DNA of 64,000 nt. It comes from UBA1952 sp965246785. Its GTDB lineage: Bacteria; Bacteroidota; Bacteroidia; Chitinophagales; Chitinophagaceae. The translations under genes and the position numbers were made by a program. The DNA lies in contig CBDFFM010000032.1 of NCBI GenBank assembly GCA_965246785.1, forward strand, positions 1 to 64,000. The letters run 5' to 3'. Of the stretch, positions 24,629-32,872 are shown in pieces. Numbering within the stretch: position 1 is the first letter of the stretch; each line of letters starts with the position of its first letter. The notes beneath the pieces were generated by a model. The model had not been told where the DNA came from. It was given only the letters and a program-made list of their open reading frames with translations, and made no database searches.

Positions 24629-25097
24629 GAGGTTTAGGTTTGGGTTGGATGGCGGTGCCTGCCTGCTTTTGAATGTCCTCTGGCGTCGGCAGAATGCTCT
24701 CCGGAGCGGTGCGAATGAGTTCCGGCTTCAGCATAGCCGTATCGCGCTCCGGCGCGTCTTTGGAGGCGATGAGCTTCTGAATACGCTCGGCATGGCGGGT
24801 ATTGGCGATGGTAAGTTCGGTAAGGGAGTCCACTTGCCGCTCCAGAATTGCCGCTTGAATGCGCACAGCATTACTGCCATAACCCGGGATGTAGTATTTG
24901 AGCGGCGTAAAGAGAAGTAGCGCAACGGTGGCGAGGATAGTAATGAGAAAGATAGTGCTGAACAGCGTATAAAGGCTCTTCTTGGTCAGGTGAAAAGACG
25001 CAACCTCCTCCAGCGAGTCTTCATTGATAAACACCATGCGGTAGGGTGCGTTCAGGTTCTTGAACGGCCGCGGAGGCTTGAGGGAGAGGGGACGCAT
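24609..25097 (-). CDS. Single-pass membrane protein resembling an M23 peptidase N-terminus
   Basis: The protein of about 162 residues starts at the ATG at 25097 (a TTG at 25121 is also open). After PFKNLNAPYRMVFINEDSLEEVASFHLTKK comes one membrane segment (LFSTIFLITILATVALLLF), then a PLKYYIPGYG motif and a coiled coil (ILERQVDSLTELTIANTRHAERI). This is the N-terminal layout of Bacteroidota M23 peptidases, but the peptidase domain is absent and the protein ends in a basic PKPKPHGRRRK tail. It may scaffold or regulate envelope enzymes. It is the first gene of the operon leading to AtpZ and SprT, and divergent from tsaD. Confidence 0.65.
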   Translation of the reverse strand: MRPLSLKPPRPFKNLNAPYRMVFINEDSLEEVASFHLTKKSLYTLFSTIFLITILATVALLLFTPLKYYIPGYGSNAVRIQAAILERQVDSLTELTIANTRHAERIQKLIASKDAPERDTAMLKPELIRTAPESILPTPEDIQKQAGTAIQPKPKPHGRRRK

Positions 25098-25123
25098 AGG
25101 CGTTGGAATGTAGGTCGTCAAAA

Positions 25124-25152
25124 TTAGTGCGTGGCAGGACTACATAAATTTG
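25124..25152 (+). promoter_or_regulatory. Promoter of tsaD
   Basis: TAAATTTG at 25145-25152 is a perfect match to the Bacteroidota -7 consensus TAnnTTTG. A weaker TTAG at 25124-25127 lies 17 nt upstream as the -33 element. The tsaD ATG is 46 nt beyond the -7 element, leaving a short leader. Confidence 0.55.
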
Positions 25153-25197
25153 TGCATTCCTTGCTGGAAAACGAACACTCCAACACTCCAACACCCA

Positions 25198-26199
25198 ATG
25201 CACCTCCTCGCCATAGAATCTTCCTGCGATGAAACGAGCGCCGCCGTGCTGCGGGACGGGGCCGTTCTTAGCAATATAATAGCCACGCAAAAAGTCCATG
25301 CGCAGTATGGCGGCGTAGTGCCGGAGCTGGCTTCGCGGGCGCATATGAGCCACATTGTGCCCGTGGTAGATGCCGCCCTTCGGGAAGCTGGCGTTGCGAA
25401 GGGCGATATCAATGCCGTGGCCTTCACGCAGGCGCCGGGCCTCATCGGCTCGCTGATGGTGGGCGCTTCCTTTGCCAAAGCGTATGCGCAGGCGCTTGGT
25501 GTGCCGGTCATTGCAGTGCACCATATGCAGGCGCACATCCTCGCGCACTTCATTGACGAGCCGAAGCCGGAGTTCCCTTTTCTCTGCCTCACCGTCTCCG
25601 GCGGGCACACGCAGATTGTACTGTGCCGTGATTACTTAGACATGAAGGTGCTCGGCGAGACCCAGGACGACGCGGCGGGCGAAGCATTTGACAAAGCCGC
25701 GAAAATGCTGGGCCTGCCGTATCCCGGCGGGCCGCTGGTGGATAAGTTGGCGAAGGAAGGCGACGGCACGAGGTTTAAATTCTCTGCTACTTCCATGCCG
25801 GGTTACGGCTTTTCCTTCAGCGGCATCAAGACTTCAGTGCTCTACTTTCTCCAAAAGGAAGTCAAGAAGAATCCAGACTTTATCCAGGAAAATCTGGCCG
25901 ACATCTGCGCCTCGGTGCAGCGCGGCATCATAGGGATGCTGATGGAAAAGCTGGAGCTGGCGGCTAAGGAAACCGGCATCAAGCACATTGGCATAGCCGG
26001 CGGCGTCTCCGCTAATAGCGGCCTGCGAGCTGCCCTGCAGGAAGCCGGCGAACGACTGGGCTGGCAGACGTACATCCCGGCCTTTCAATACTGCACCGAC
26101 AATGCAGCGATGATTGGCATTACGGCCTGGCATAAATACCTGCGCGGCTACTTCGCCGACCTGAGCGTTACTCCTTCGGCACGCGCGAGCTGGACATGA
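25198..26199 (+). CDS. tsaD: tRNA N6-adenosine threonylcarbamoyltransferase
   Basis: From the ATG at 25198 the enzyme has 333 residues; an earlier ATG adds 16 unconserved residues and is rejected. TsaD motifs are complete: LAIESSCDETSAAVL, SRAHMSHI, the metal-binding HHMQAHI, SGGHTQIV, DDAAGEAFDKAAKMLGL and AGGVSANSGL. It transfers the threonylcarbamoyl group from TC-AMP to A37 of tRNAs that read ANN codons, working with TsaB and TsaE in the cytoplasm. It has its own promoter, and its stop overlaps the trmN6 start by 4 nt (ATGA), so two tRNA-modifying genes are co-expressed. Confidence 0.96.
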   Translation: MHLLAIESSCDETSAAVLRDGAVLSNIIATQKVHAQYGGVVPELASRAHMSHIVPVVDAALREAGVAKGDINAVAFTQAPGLIGSLMVGASFAKAYAQALGVPVIAVHHMQAHILAHFIDEPKPEFPFLCLTVSGGHTQIVLCRDYLDMKVLGETQDDAAGEAFDKAAKMLGLPYPGGPLVDKLAKEGDGTRFKFSATSMPGYGFSFSGIKTSVLYFLQKEVKKNPDFIQENLADICASVQRGIIGMLMEKLELAAKETGIKHIGIAGGVSANSGLRAALQEAGERLGWQTYIPAFQYCTDNAAMIGITAWHKYLRGYFADLSVTPSARASWT

Positions 26200-26909
26200 G
26201 CAATTCTTACTTCCGCTTCAAGCAGTTTACGGTGCGGCAAGACCGTTGCGCGATGAAGGTGAGCACGGACGCCTGCATTCAGGGCGCATGGACGCCGGTG
26301 AACGCTTCCATGCGGCGCGTGCTGGATATTGGCGCAGGCACAGGGCTGCTGTCGCTGATGATAGCACAACGCATTCCCAGCGCACACATTGATGCGCTGG
26401 AGCTGGACGCGGATGCGGCGGCACAGGCGACGGAGAATGTCGCAGCATCGCCATTCGCGGAGCGCATCCGCATTATTCATGCTGATGCTGCGACCTGGGA
26501 AGCGCCAGAGCCTTATGACCTGATTATTTCCAATCCTCCTTTCTTCAGCAATGCGCTTTTAGGGCCGGATGCCGCACGTAATGCCGCACGCCATACCGCT
26601 ATGCTGGATGCGGATGCCCTCATTACCCTGACGAGGAGGCTGCTTGCTCCGGGCGGACTTGCTTCTTTTCTCTGGCCTTTGCAGGAGCATAGGCTGTTCT
26701 CAGACAAAGCACAGGCAGCCGGCTTATTCCTGCATCAGGAGCTATGCATTCGCCATCGCGCGGGTGCGAATGTTGCGCGCGTCGTGAGTGTTTGGGCCTG
26801 GCAGCCGGCAGGAGAGGTTGTGAAAGAAACGCTCGTGATTAAAGATGGAAGCGATGCCTACACGCAGCAGTTTGCGGCGCTGCTGTCACCCTTTTACCTC
26901 GCTCTTTAA
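26196..26909 (+). CDS. trmN6: tRNA1(Val) A37 N6-methyltransferase
   Basis: The 237-aa protein has the YfiC/TrmN6 opening FRFKQFTVRQDRCAMKVSTDACIQGAW. A SAM-binding DIGAGTGLLSL follows near residue 44, then ALELD as the acidic SAM contact and ISNPPFF near 110 as the N6-amino methyltransferase motif IV. It methylates A37 of tRNA1(Val). It begins inside the tsaD stop (ATGA). Its last 24 nt overlap the convergent membrane gene at 26886. Confidence 0.9.
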   Translation: MSNSYFRFKQFTVRQDRCAMKVSTDACIQGAWTPVNASMRRVLDIGAGTGLLSLMIAQRIPSAHIDALELDADAAAQATENVAASPFAERIRIIHADAATWEAPEPYDLIISNPPFFSNALLGPDAARNAARHTAMLDADALITLTRRLLAPGGLASFLWPLQEHRLFSDKAQAAGLFLHQELCIRHRAGANVARVVSVWAWQPAGEVVKETLVIKDGSDAYTQQFAALLSPFYLAL

Positions 26910-27326
26910 TCCTGCGTGCTGCAGGCGGTAAGTAACCAGCAGGAACAGCGAAATACTCATCCAGCCCACCCAAAAAAGATAAGCGCCGAGGTGGAAGCGC
27001 TCCTTGAGGATGTTGTGCGTGAAGTCGGAGCGAAAATCGCTGTAAGTAACCCAAAGCCCGCAGATGGCGGCAAGCAGCGCTACAACCTGGATGATGCGCG
27101 CCGTTGTCTGCGGCAGCTTTCTGTCGGCCAGCCATTGCAGAAGGAATAGCAGGAGCAGAATGCCAAATACTAACCCACCGCCCTGATACCAGACTTTGAG
27201 AAACTTATACTCCTTATGAAACCAGTTAATGCCTATGCGGCCCAGCCACGACATATGGCTCATCAGCCAGCCGGAGAGCGCGGAAAGAACGGCGAGGTAA
27301 AGAATGAATGGAAGGTTGCGGTGCAT
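26886..27326 (-). CDS. Four-helix membrane protein of unknown function
   Basis: The 146-aa protein has about four hydrophobic segments (LPFILYLAVLSALSGWLM, GGLVFGILLLLFLLQWL, IIQVVALLAAICGLWVTY and LGAYLFWVGWMSISLFLLV) with short loops. I do not recognise the family. It is convergent with trmN6, and the reading frames overlap by 24 nt. It follows the DUF2157 gene on the same strand by 25 nt, so the two may be co-transcribed. Confidence 0.6.
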   Translation of the reverse strand: MHRNLPFILYLAVLSALSGWLMSHMSWLGRIGINWFHKEYKFLKVWYQGGGLVFGILLLLFLLQWLADRKLPQTTARIIQVVALLAAICGLWVTYSDFRSDFTHNILKERFHLGAYLFWVGWMSISLFLLVTYRLQHAGLKSEVKG

Positions 27327-27351
27327 CGTGGCGGCTAAGTTCTGTTTTTAT

Positions 27352-28368
27352 CTAAGAAGGCACAGCACTGCGGCTCTTGCTCAGCCATCGCGCCAACAAT
27401 CCAAACGACACCGCGAGGAAAAGAAAGAAAAGTCCTTTGTTCAGTGCCCCCCAGAAGTATTCAAAGTAGCGGGTATAAAGATGCACAAGCAGAAAGAGAA
27501 TGCTGTAATCACGAAGCGCAGCATCGGCCTGGCGGATGGCATAATAGAGTGCGCCGCCAAGCGCCAGACCGGTGATGACAGCGTACGGCAGCATCCGCGC
27601 CTGCCGCACCGCATTCCACGCGTCCAGCGTACCAAAATTGCCGAAGACGGATAAGCCCCACAGTCCTGTAAAGCAGATAATGATAGCGAAGTGATAGGTA
27701 ATGGCGCGAAGCCAGGCGAGCCGTGTACGCTTTTGCAGCCACGAAAGCCCTGCCAGCAGCAGCCCGAACAGCGTGAAGCGGGCAGGGTAGTTGAGTCCCA
27801 AGAAAAGATTGCCCTCGCTGTGCACGGTGCTAAAGGCTCCGAACCAACCCATCAGCGCCAGCAGGCAGCACGTCCACAGTACGCGGGAAGGGAATACAAA
27901 GGTTAGAGCCGCGAAGGCGAGGGTGCAAAGCCCGGTGTAAAAAGTATAGGCTTCCCCTGGCCCAAGCTCCTTGCATAAATAGGTGAGCGCGACGAGCGTG
28001 CTCAGCGCGGCAGGAAGCAGATAAACCTCATAAGCCGTCTTGCTGATGCGCGCCTTCCTGCTGGCGATGTACCAGAAAAGTCCGCCTGCCAGCCCGGCTG
28101 CGACGAGCGCAATGGTATAATTGGAAAGCAGAAAGGTGCGGCGCAGGTGCTCCAGAATTTTCTCATCCAGAAAAAGCGCCCCGAAGGCGAGCAATGCGCT
28201 GCTGACGGCTATGATAAAGAAGTATTGCGCCAACTGCTGCCGTTGGGAAGGCTGGGCCACGCTGCTGGCGCGCATAGCCGCCGCCTGCTCCGGGCTGATG
28301 ATGCCCGCAGCGAGCCAATGCTCAATGGCATCGTCAATGATTTCCTTTCGCTCCTTCTCCGGTTGCAT
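27352..28368 (-). CDS. DUF2157 multi-pass membrane protein
   Basis: The 338-aa protein begins with a soluble helix pair (EIIDDAIEHWLAAGIISPEQAAAM), the hallmark start of DUF2157. About ten membrane segments follow, among them FFIIAVSSALLAFGALFL and YTIALVAAGLAGGLFWYIA. The role of the family is unknown. The gene is divergent from coaX across 77 bp and is followed after 25 nt by the four-helix membrane protein. Confidence 0.8.
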   Translation of the reverse strand: MQPEKERKEIIDDAIEHWLAAGIISPEQAAAMRASSVAQPSQRQQLAQYFFIIAVSSALLAFGALFLDEKILEHLRRTFLLSNYTIALVAAGLAGGLFWYIASRKARISKTAYEVYLLPAALSTLVALTYLCKELGPGEAYTFYTGLCTLAFAALTFVFPSRVLWTCCLLALMGWFGAFSTVHSEGNLFLGLNYPARFTLFGLLLAGLSWLQKRTRLAWLRAITYHFAIIICFTGLWGLSVFGNFGTLDAWNAVRQARMLPYAVITGLALGGALYYAIRQADAALRDYSILFLLVHLYTRYFEYFWGALNKGLFFLFLAVSFGLLARWLSKSRSAVPS

Positions 28369-28445
28369 AGCGTAACAGTGCTAAAAATATGGGCCGGGAA
28401 TGATGCCGCGCTTATTTTAGCAGTCATACAACCCGCACACACTAT

Positions 28446-29186
28446 ATGAAGCTACTACTGATTGACTGGGGCAACACGCTCGTAAAGGCGGCTATCGCCG
28501 GCGATGACGGGACGATTGGCGCTCCCGAAACTTTCATTGCCGATGAAGCGATGGACAGGCTCACAGGCATCATAGAGCGGGAAAGCCCTCGCGCTTCCAT
28601 TCTTTGCTCAGTCGCCAATCATGATGAACGTGTTGAAGGCCTGCTGGCGGAGCGTACGCACCTCGTGAAGCTGGGTCAGGATACGCAGCTTCCTATTATG
28701 AATGCTTACCACAGCTCTGACACGCTCGGCGCTGACCGGCTGGCGGCAGTGGCAGGCGCTTATGCCGAGCATCCGGGGAAAAATAATCTGGTTGTGGCGC
28801 TTGGGACTTGTATCACTTACAACTTCATTACTAAAAACGGAGCATTCCGCGGTGGCGCAATCTCGCCCGGACTGCGGATGCGGCTGGATGCGATGCACGA
28901 GTTTACAGACGGCCTGCCGCAGGTAAGCCCGGAAGGGCCGACGCTGCTGTTGGGCTATGATACGGCTACTTGTATGCGCAGCGGCGTAATCTTCGGCATT
29001 GCCGCCGAGGTGGATGGAATGGTTGCTGCGTTTGAGAAAGAGTATGGGGAGTTTAACGCAATTTTGTGCGGTGGCGATGCCCCCCTTTTTGCCCGCCATA
29101 TCAAAAGCGGGATATTTGCCGACCCTCAGATTATTTTAAAGGGTCTGTATCAAATCTTAAAGCATAATGTTCGTTTTCTCCGCTAA
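28446..29186 (+). CDS. coaX: Type III pantothenate kinase
   Basis: The 246-aa enzyme has the CoaX pattern: an N-terminal IDWGNTLVKAAI phosphate loop, the signature DTLGADRLAAV near 91-102, a central GTCITYNFI and GGAISPGLRMR, and a late ILCGGDAPLFA. It phosphorylates pantothenate with ATP, the first step of coenzyme A synthesis. The gene order coaX, OM protein, lptC is one I know from Bacteroidota. The stop overlaps the next start by 20 nt, pointing to coupled translation. Confidence 0.95.
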   Translation: MKLLLIDWGNTLVKAAIAGDDGTIGAPETFIADEAMDRLTGIIERESPRASILCSVANHDERVEGLLAERTHLVKLGQDTQLPIMNAYHSSDTLGADRLAAVAGAYAEHPGKNNLVVALGTCITYNFITKNGAFRGGAISPGLRMRLDAMHEFTDGLPQVSPEGPTLLLGYDTATCMRSGVIFGIAAEVDGMVAAFEKEYGEFNAILCGGDAPLFARHIKSGIFADPQIILKGLYQILKHNVRFLR

Positions 29187-30444
29187 GCGCCTGCTTACCG
29201 CGACCCTCGTATGTGCCGCCACAGCCGCCGCCGCGCAAAACGGCAATTCAGTTAAAGAAAACGACCCCTATAGCCGCTATGGCCTGGGCGAGCCGCTGAG
29301 CGGCGCGAACGTGCTGAACAGAGGGATGGGCTACACGAGCACTGCTTATCAGAACGCTGCGGCCATTAATACCGAGAACCCCGCTTCTTATCCTTCCCTC
29401 CGCCTGACTACTTATGAAGGCGGCTTTACGGGCAGCCTGCGTAGCATTATCACGGATAATAAAACCTATGGCAGTGGTTCGGCTACGCTCGCCTACCTGC
29501 GTGTGGGCGTGCCGCTAGGCAAGCATGCGGGGATGGCTTTGGGCTTACAGCCGCAGTCGCATATCTTCTACCATTCTGTGGATAGTGCCTCGCTGAACGG
29601 CTTCGGCAGAACGGCTTCGGAATATACCGGCGAGGGCGGGCTGAACTATGCGTTTATCGGTGGCGGTGGGCGCATCAACGGCTTTTCATTCGGCGCCAAC
29701 TTCGGCTATATGTTCGGTAACATCCGCAATACAAGCCGGCTGGTAAATCTGGACTCCACGCACGTCCTAGGCTCAGATTTTTCCAGATTCACCCGCATTG
29801 GCGGCATTTACTGGAAGGGTGGCCTGCAATACCACGATACGCTGCGCAACGGCTGGCATTACCGCGCCGGCGCAACTGTAGCGCTGAGCCAAAGCCTGAA
29901 TGGCGACCGCGAAACCTACACATCCTCATTCTTTTATAACAGCGGCTACGAGGTACAGGATACAGCATATAAGACTAGCGGCGAAAACGGGAAGATTGTA
30001 CTGCCGGCTACCTACACCATCGGCGTCCAACTCGGTGGCCCAAACTGGAGTGTAGCTGCGGACGGCTCGCGTACAGATTGGAGCGTCTATCGCAACTATG
30101 AGGTGCGCGATTCGGTAAAGAACAGCGCTGTTCGCCTGAGCCTCGGCGGCGAGTACACGCCTGACCCGCTGAGCGTGTATGGCTACTTTGCCCGCGTCAC
30201 CTACCGCGCCGGCTTCTATTACGGCACTGATTACATCTCGCTGCGCGGCGTGGATTTGAAGTATTACGGCTTTACGCTCGGCGCTTCCTTCCCTTTCAAG
30301 CGCACTTCTGACAGGATTCATACGGCGATTGAGTTTGGCCGCCGGGGTACGCAGGAGAATGGCCTAGTGGAGTCTAATTACTTTAAGTTCCACCTTGGCA
30401 TCTCCCTCAACGACCGCTGGTTCATCAAGCGCCGTTATGATTAA
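29167..30444 (+). CDS. Outer-membrane beta-barrel protein between coaX and lptC
   Basis: The 425-aa protein has a signal peptide (FVFSAKRLLTATLVCAATAAAAQ) and a YSRYGLGEPLSGANVLNRGMGYTSTAY start. The rest is rich in alternating aromatic and polar beta strands (for example GYMFGNIRNTSRLV and LSVYGYFARVTYRAGFYYG). It is a member of a Bacteroidota family of barrel proteins often placed between coaX and lptC. A porin-like or FadL-like fold is likely, but the cargo is unknown. Its end overlaps the lptC start by 8 nt. Its neighbours hint at a link with LPS transport or OM biogenesis, which is inference. Confidence 0.7.
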   Translation: MFVFSAKRLLTATLVCAATAAAAQNGNSVKENDPYSRYGLGEPLSGANVLNRGMGYTSTAYQNAAAINTENPASYPSLRLTTYEGGFTGSLRSIITDNKTYGSGSATLAYLRVGVPLGKHAGMALGLQPQSHIFYHSVDSASLNGFGRTASEYTGEGGLNYAFIGGGGRINGFSFGANFGYMFGNIRNTSRLVNLDSTHVLGSDFSRFTRIGGIYWKGGLQYHDTLRNGWHYRAGATVALSQSLNGDRETYTSSFFYNSGYEVQDTAYKTSGENGKIVLPATYTIGVQLGGPNWSVAADGSRTDWSVYRNYEVRDSVKNSAVRLSLGGEYTPDPLSVYGYFARVTYRAGFYYGTDYISLRGVDLKYYGFTLGASFPFKRTSDRIHTAIEFGRRGTQENGLVESNYFKFHLGISLNDRWFIKRRYD

Positions 30445-31003
30445 GGTCTGGCGTAAGCCCGCTTTTGCATTTTGCATTTTGCATTTTGCATTTTGCGCCT
30501 GCACCAACAGCATGAAGGAGATTGATGAGGTAACTGGCCGCGCCCGTGTAGGCGAAGACCACGGGCAGGACGTTACTATTCTTTACAGCAAAGGCGGAAA
30601 AATTCAGGCCCGCCTTTTTGCCCACACCTTCGTTCGCGCCGAAAGCGCTAACCCGCCCTACACAGAAATGAAAGATGGCCTGAAAGTGGAATTTTTCAAC
30701 GACAGCGCAGCCGTAAAAAGCACACTTACCGCCCGCTATGCACGTGCCTACGAGCGGGAGCAAAACGTCCTTATCCGCGACAGCGTCCGTGTGATAAATG
30801 ACAAAGGGGAGCGCTTGGAAACTTCTGAATTAGTCTGGAATCAGCGCCTGCAGAAGTTTTTCTCCGAGAAGCCCGTGAGCATCTTCACGCCTACACAGAC
30901 CTTAATTGGCACGGGCATGGAAGCCAGCCAGGATTTCTCAACCTATAAGTTTGTGCATGTGCGCGGCAGCGTTCAGGTGCAGAAGGAGCAGATGCCTCAG
31001 TAA
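30437..31003 (+). CDS. lptC: LPS export periplasmic protein
   Basis: From the ATG at 30437 the protein has 188 residues. A short hydrophobic start ends at a likely lipobox (HFAFCAC), so it is probably a lipoprotein. The beta-jellyroll LptC core follows (GKIQARLFAHTFVRAESA...LKVEFFNDSAAVKSTLTARYARAYERE...). Bacteroidota LptC is tethered to the inner membrane, takes LPS from LptBFG and passes it to LptA. The signal region is encoded by five 7-bp TTTTGCA-type repeats, so a gain or loss of one unit would shift the frame. Its end overlaps the convergent gene at 30997 by 7 nt. Confidence 0.85.
   Translation: MIKVWRKPAFAFCILHFAFCACTNSMKEIDEVTGRARVGEDHGQDVTILYSKGGKIQARLFAHTFVRAESANPPYTEMKDGLKVEFFNDSAAVKSTLTARYARAYEREQNVLIRDSVRVINDKGERLETSELVWNQRLQKFFSEKPVSIFTPTQTLIGTGMEASQDFSTYKFVHVRGSVQVQKEQMPQ
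30463..30497 (+). repeat. Five-copy 7-bp tandem repeat in the lptC signal sequence
   Basis: Four TTTTGCA units and one TTTTGCG run without a break through codons 10 to 20 of lptC. The unit length is not a multiple of three. Slippage by one or two units would break the frame; loss or gain of three would keep it. Confidence 0.85.
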
Positions 31004-31635
31004 GATTTCCTACGATAGTCGCCGCGTTTCCAGGCTTCAAAAAACTCCGCCCAGCTCAGCGGGTTGGTGATGTTCATCGGCTGGATTTGTCCATAGTAAA
31101 TCGCGCTGCGCGCCATGCTTTGCTGGTACACCGCCTGATTTTCGCGGCCGTCGCGTGGCATAGTGTATGCTATCGCGCGGAGCGTAAGCGCATCCGTGTT
31201 CCGGCGCGCCACTTCGTACTTGTCGTCCGGTACACGCCAGTGTTGGAAGGCCCAGTCAAATTCTTCTTTGGTAGGCAGCGGGCGCACGATTGTTTCCGGC
31301 AGGTAGAAGGTATCCTGAACCATGAGTTGAATCATGGAAAAATACTGGCCCTTGATACCTGCGGGAACGACGTACGTCTTAGTCCGAAAGCCGACCGCCG
31401 AAAGCTCCAGTGTATCGCCTTTATAGCATACGATGGAAAAGACGCCAAGTTCGGAAGCATACACGCCACGGTATTGACTTCTGACCGCTACTGTTGCGCC
31501 GGCCACGCCGCGCAGGCTATCGGCCGTGAGCGCAACACCGTTGATTTGCACGATACGCGGGTCGCCTTCCTGAGCGAAGACAGTATGTATCGCTAAGGGA
31601 AGTAAACTCAGTAATAAGGCCAATCGGTACAGCAT
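30997..31635 (-). CDS. Exported protein with a carboxypeptidase-regulatory-like domain
   Basis: From the ATG at 31635 the protein has 212 residues, with signal peptide MLYRLALLLSLLPLAIHTVF cleaved after AQ. The next 90 residues match the CarboxypepD_reg-like beta sandwich (INGVALTADSLRGVAGATVAVRSQYRGVYASELGVFSIVCYKGDTLELSAVGF, in two parts). A conserved helical tail follows (LPTKEEFDWAFQHWRVPDD and SWAEFFEAWKRGDYR). It is likely an OM-associated protein. It is convergent with lptC, with a 7-nt overlap. Confidence 0.75.
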   Translation of the reverse strand: MLYRLALLLSLLPLAIHTVFAQEGDPRIVQINGVALTADSLRGVAGATVAVRSQYRGVYASELGVFSIVCYKGDTLELSAVGFRTKTYVVPAGIKGQYFSMIQLMVQDTFYLPETIVRPLPTKEEFDWAFQHWRVPDDKYEVARRNTDALTLRAIAYTMPRDGRENQAVYQQSMARSAIYYGQIQPMNITNPLSWAEFFEAWKRGDYRRKSY

Positions 31636-31740
31636 TATCAGTCGGCGTCTGGCATTGTGCACTGCGCCTCACTCTTCACAAAGATGCAGGCAGCGGGCGT
31701 ACTTTCGCGGCCAACCCATTTTGATTTAACTAAAGATTTT

Positions 31741-32841
31741 ATGACTATAACGAAGGAGGCCGTGCTAACTGCATTGAGTGAAGTGCAGGAGCCGGATTTA
31801 GGGAAAGACCTCGTGACGCTCAACATGATTGAGGACATCCGCATTGACGGAATGAACCTCTCGTTTACGGTAGTTCTGACAACGCCGGCATGTCCGCTAA
31901 AGGAGATGATTGAGAAAGCCTGTGTCAATGCCATCCGCATCATGGTAAGCCCGGAAGTGCAAGTGAAGGTGAATATGACGAGCAGGGTTATGAGCAATCG
32001 CAAAGACAACCGTGCGGTGCTGCCGGGCGTAAAAAATATCATCGTGGTAGGCTCCGGGAAAGGTGGGGTAGGCAAGAGCACTGTAGCAGTTAATCTCGCG
32101 CTCGGCCTTGCCAAAGAAGGCGCTGCCGTAGGGCTGCTGGACGCGGATATTCACGGCCCGTCAATTCCCATCATGCTCGGTATCCGCGATGAGCGGCCTA
32201 AGATGATGGACGTGGAAGGCAAGGGCTACATTGTGCCCATTGAGCGCTTCGGCATTAAGGCAATGAGCATTGGCCTGCTGATAGATGAGAAGCAGGCCGT
32301 CATCTGGCGCGGGCCGCAGGCATCGTCTGCGTTGCGTCAATTCATTTCCGATGTTGCATGGGGCGAGCTGGATTACCTGATTGTTGACTTGCCCCCCGGC
32401 ACCGGCGATGTGCAGCTTACGATGGTACAGACCGTTCCTGTAACCGGCGCCGTAATCGTCTCCACGCCGCAGGCCGTAGCCGCCGCTGATGCGCGCAAAG
32501 CAATTACGATGTTCCGTCAGCCGCAGATTAATGTGCCGATTCTTGGCATCGTGGAGAATATGGCCTACTTCACACCTGCGGAATTGCCGGACAACAAATA
32601 CTACATCTTCGGTAGGGGTGGCGCACGGAAGATGGCAGAGCAATTTGAGGTTCCCTTTCTCGGCGAGGTGCCGCTGGTGCAGAGCATCCGCGAAGGTGGG
32701 GATGCGGGCACGCCGGCACTTGTGAGCGAGGATGAAGTAAGCAAGGCAGCGTTCCTGTCTGTGGCCGAGCGAGTGGCGCAGCAGGTGTCTATCCGGAATG
32801 CGAATCTGGCGCCGACGCAGGTGGTGGATGTAGCTTCATAA
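31741..32841 (+). CDS. Mrp/ApbC family Fe-S carrier ATPase
   Basis: From the ATG at 31741 the protein has 366 residues; a longer frame to 31657 lacks conserved sequence. An N-terminal MIP18/DUF59 domain (LTALSEVQEPDLGKDLVTLNM) leads to a P-loop ATPase with a deviant Walker A (VGSGKGGVGKSTVAVNLALG) near 102 and DADIHGPSIPIMLG. The Mrp tail follows (LIVDLPPGTGDVQL, ENMAYFTPAE). The CxxC found in many Mrp proteins is replaced by FTPAE, as is usual in Bacteroidota. It should hold or pass on iron-sulfur clusters. A possible -7 element, TACTTTCG, lies at 31700-31707. pyrF follows after 31 nt. Confidence 0.9.
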   Translation: MTITKEAVLTALSEVQEPDLGKDLVTLNMIEDIRIDGMNLSFTVVLTTPACPLKEMIEKACVNAIRIMVSPEVQVKVNMTSRVMSNRKDNRAVLPGVKNIIVVGSGKGGVGKSTVAVNLALGLAKEGAAVGLLDADIHGPSIPIMLGIRDERPKMMDVEGKGYIVPIERFGIKAMSIGLLIDEKQAVIWRGPQASSALRQFISDVAWGELDYLIVDLPPGTGDVQLTMVQTVPVTGAVIVSTPQAVAAADARKAITMFRQPQINVPILGIVENMAYFTPAELPDNKYYIFGRGGARKMAEQFEVPFLGEVPLVQSIREGGDAGTPALVSEDEVSKAAFLSVAERVAQQVSIRNANLAPTQVVDVAS

Positions 32842-32872
32842 ACTCATAGCACATCCTAAGAGAAGAACAGAA

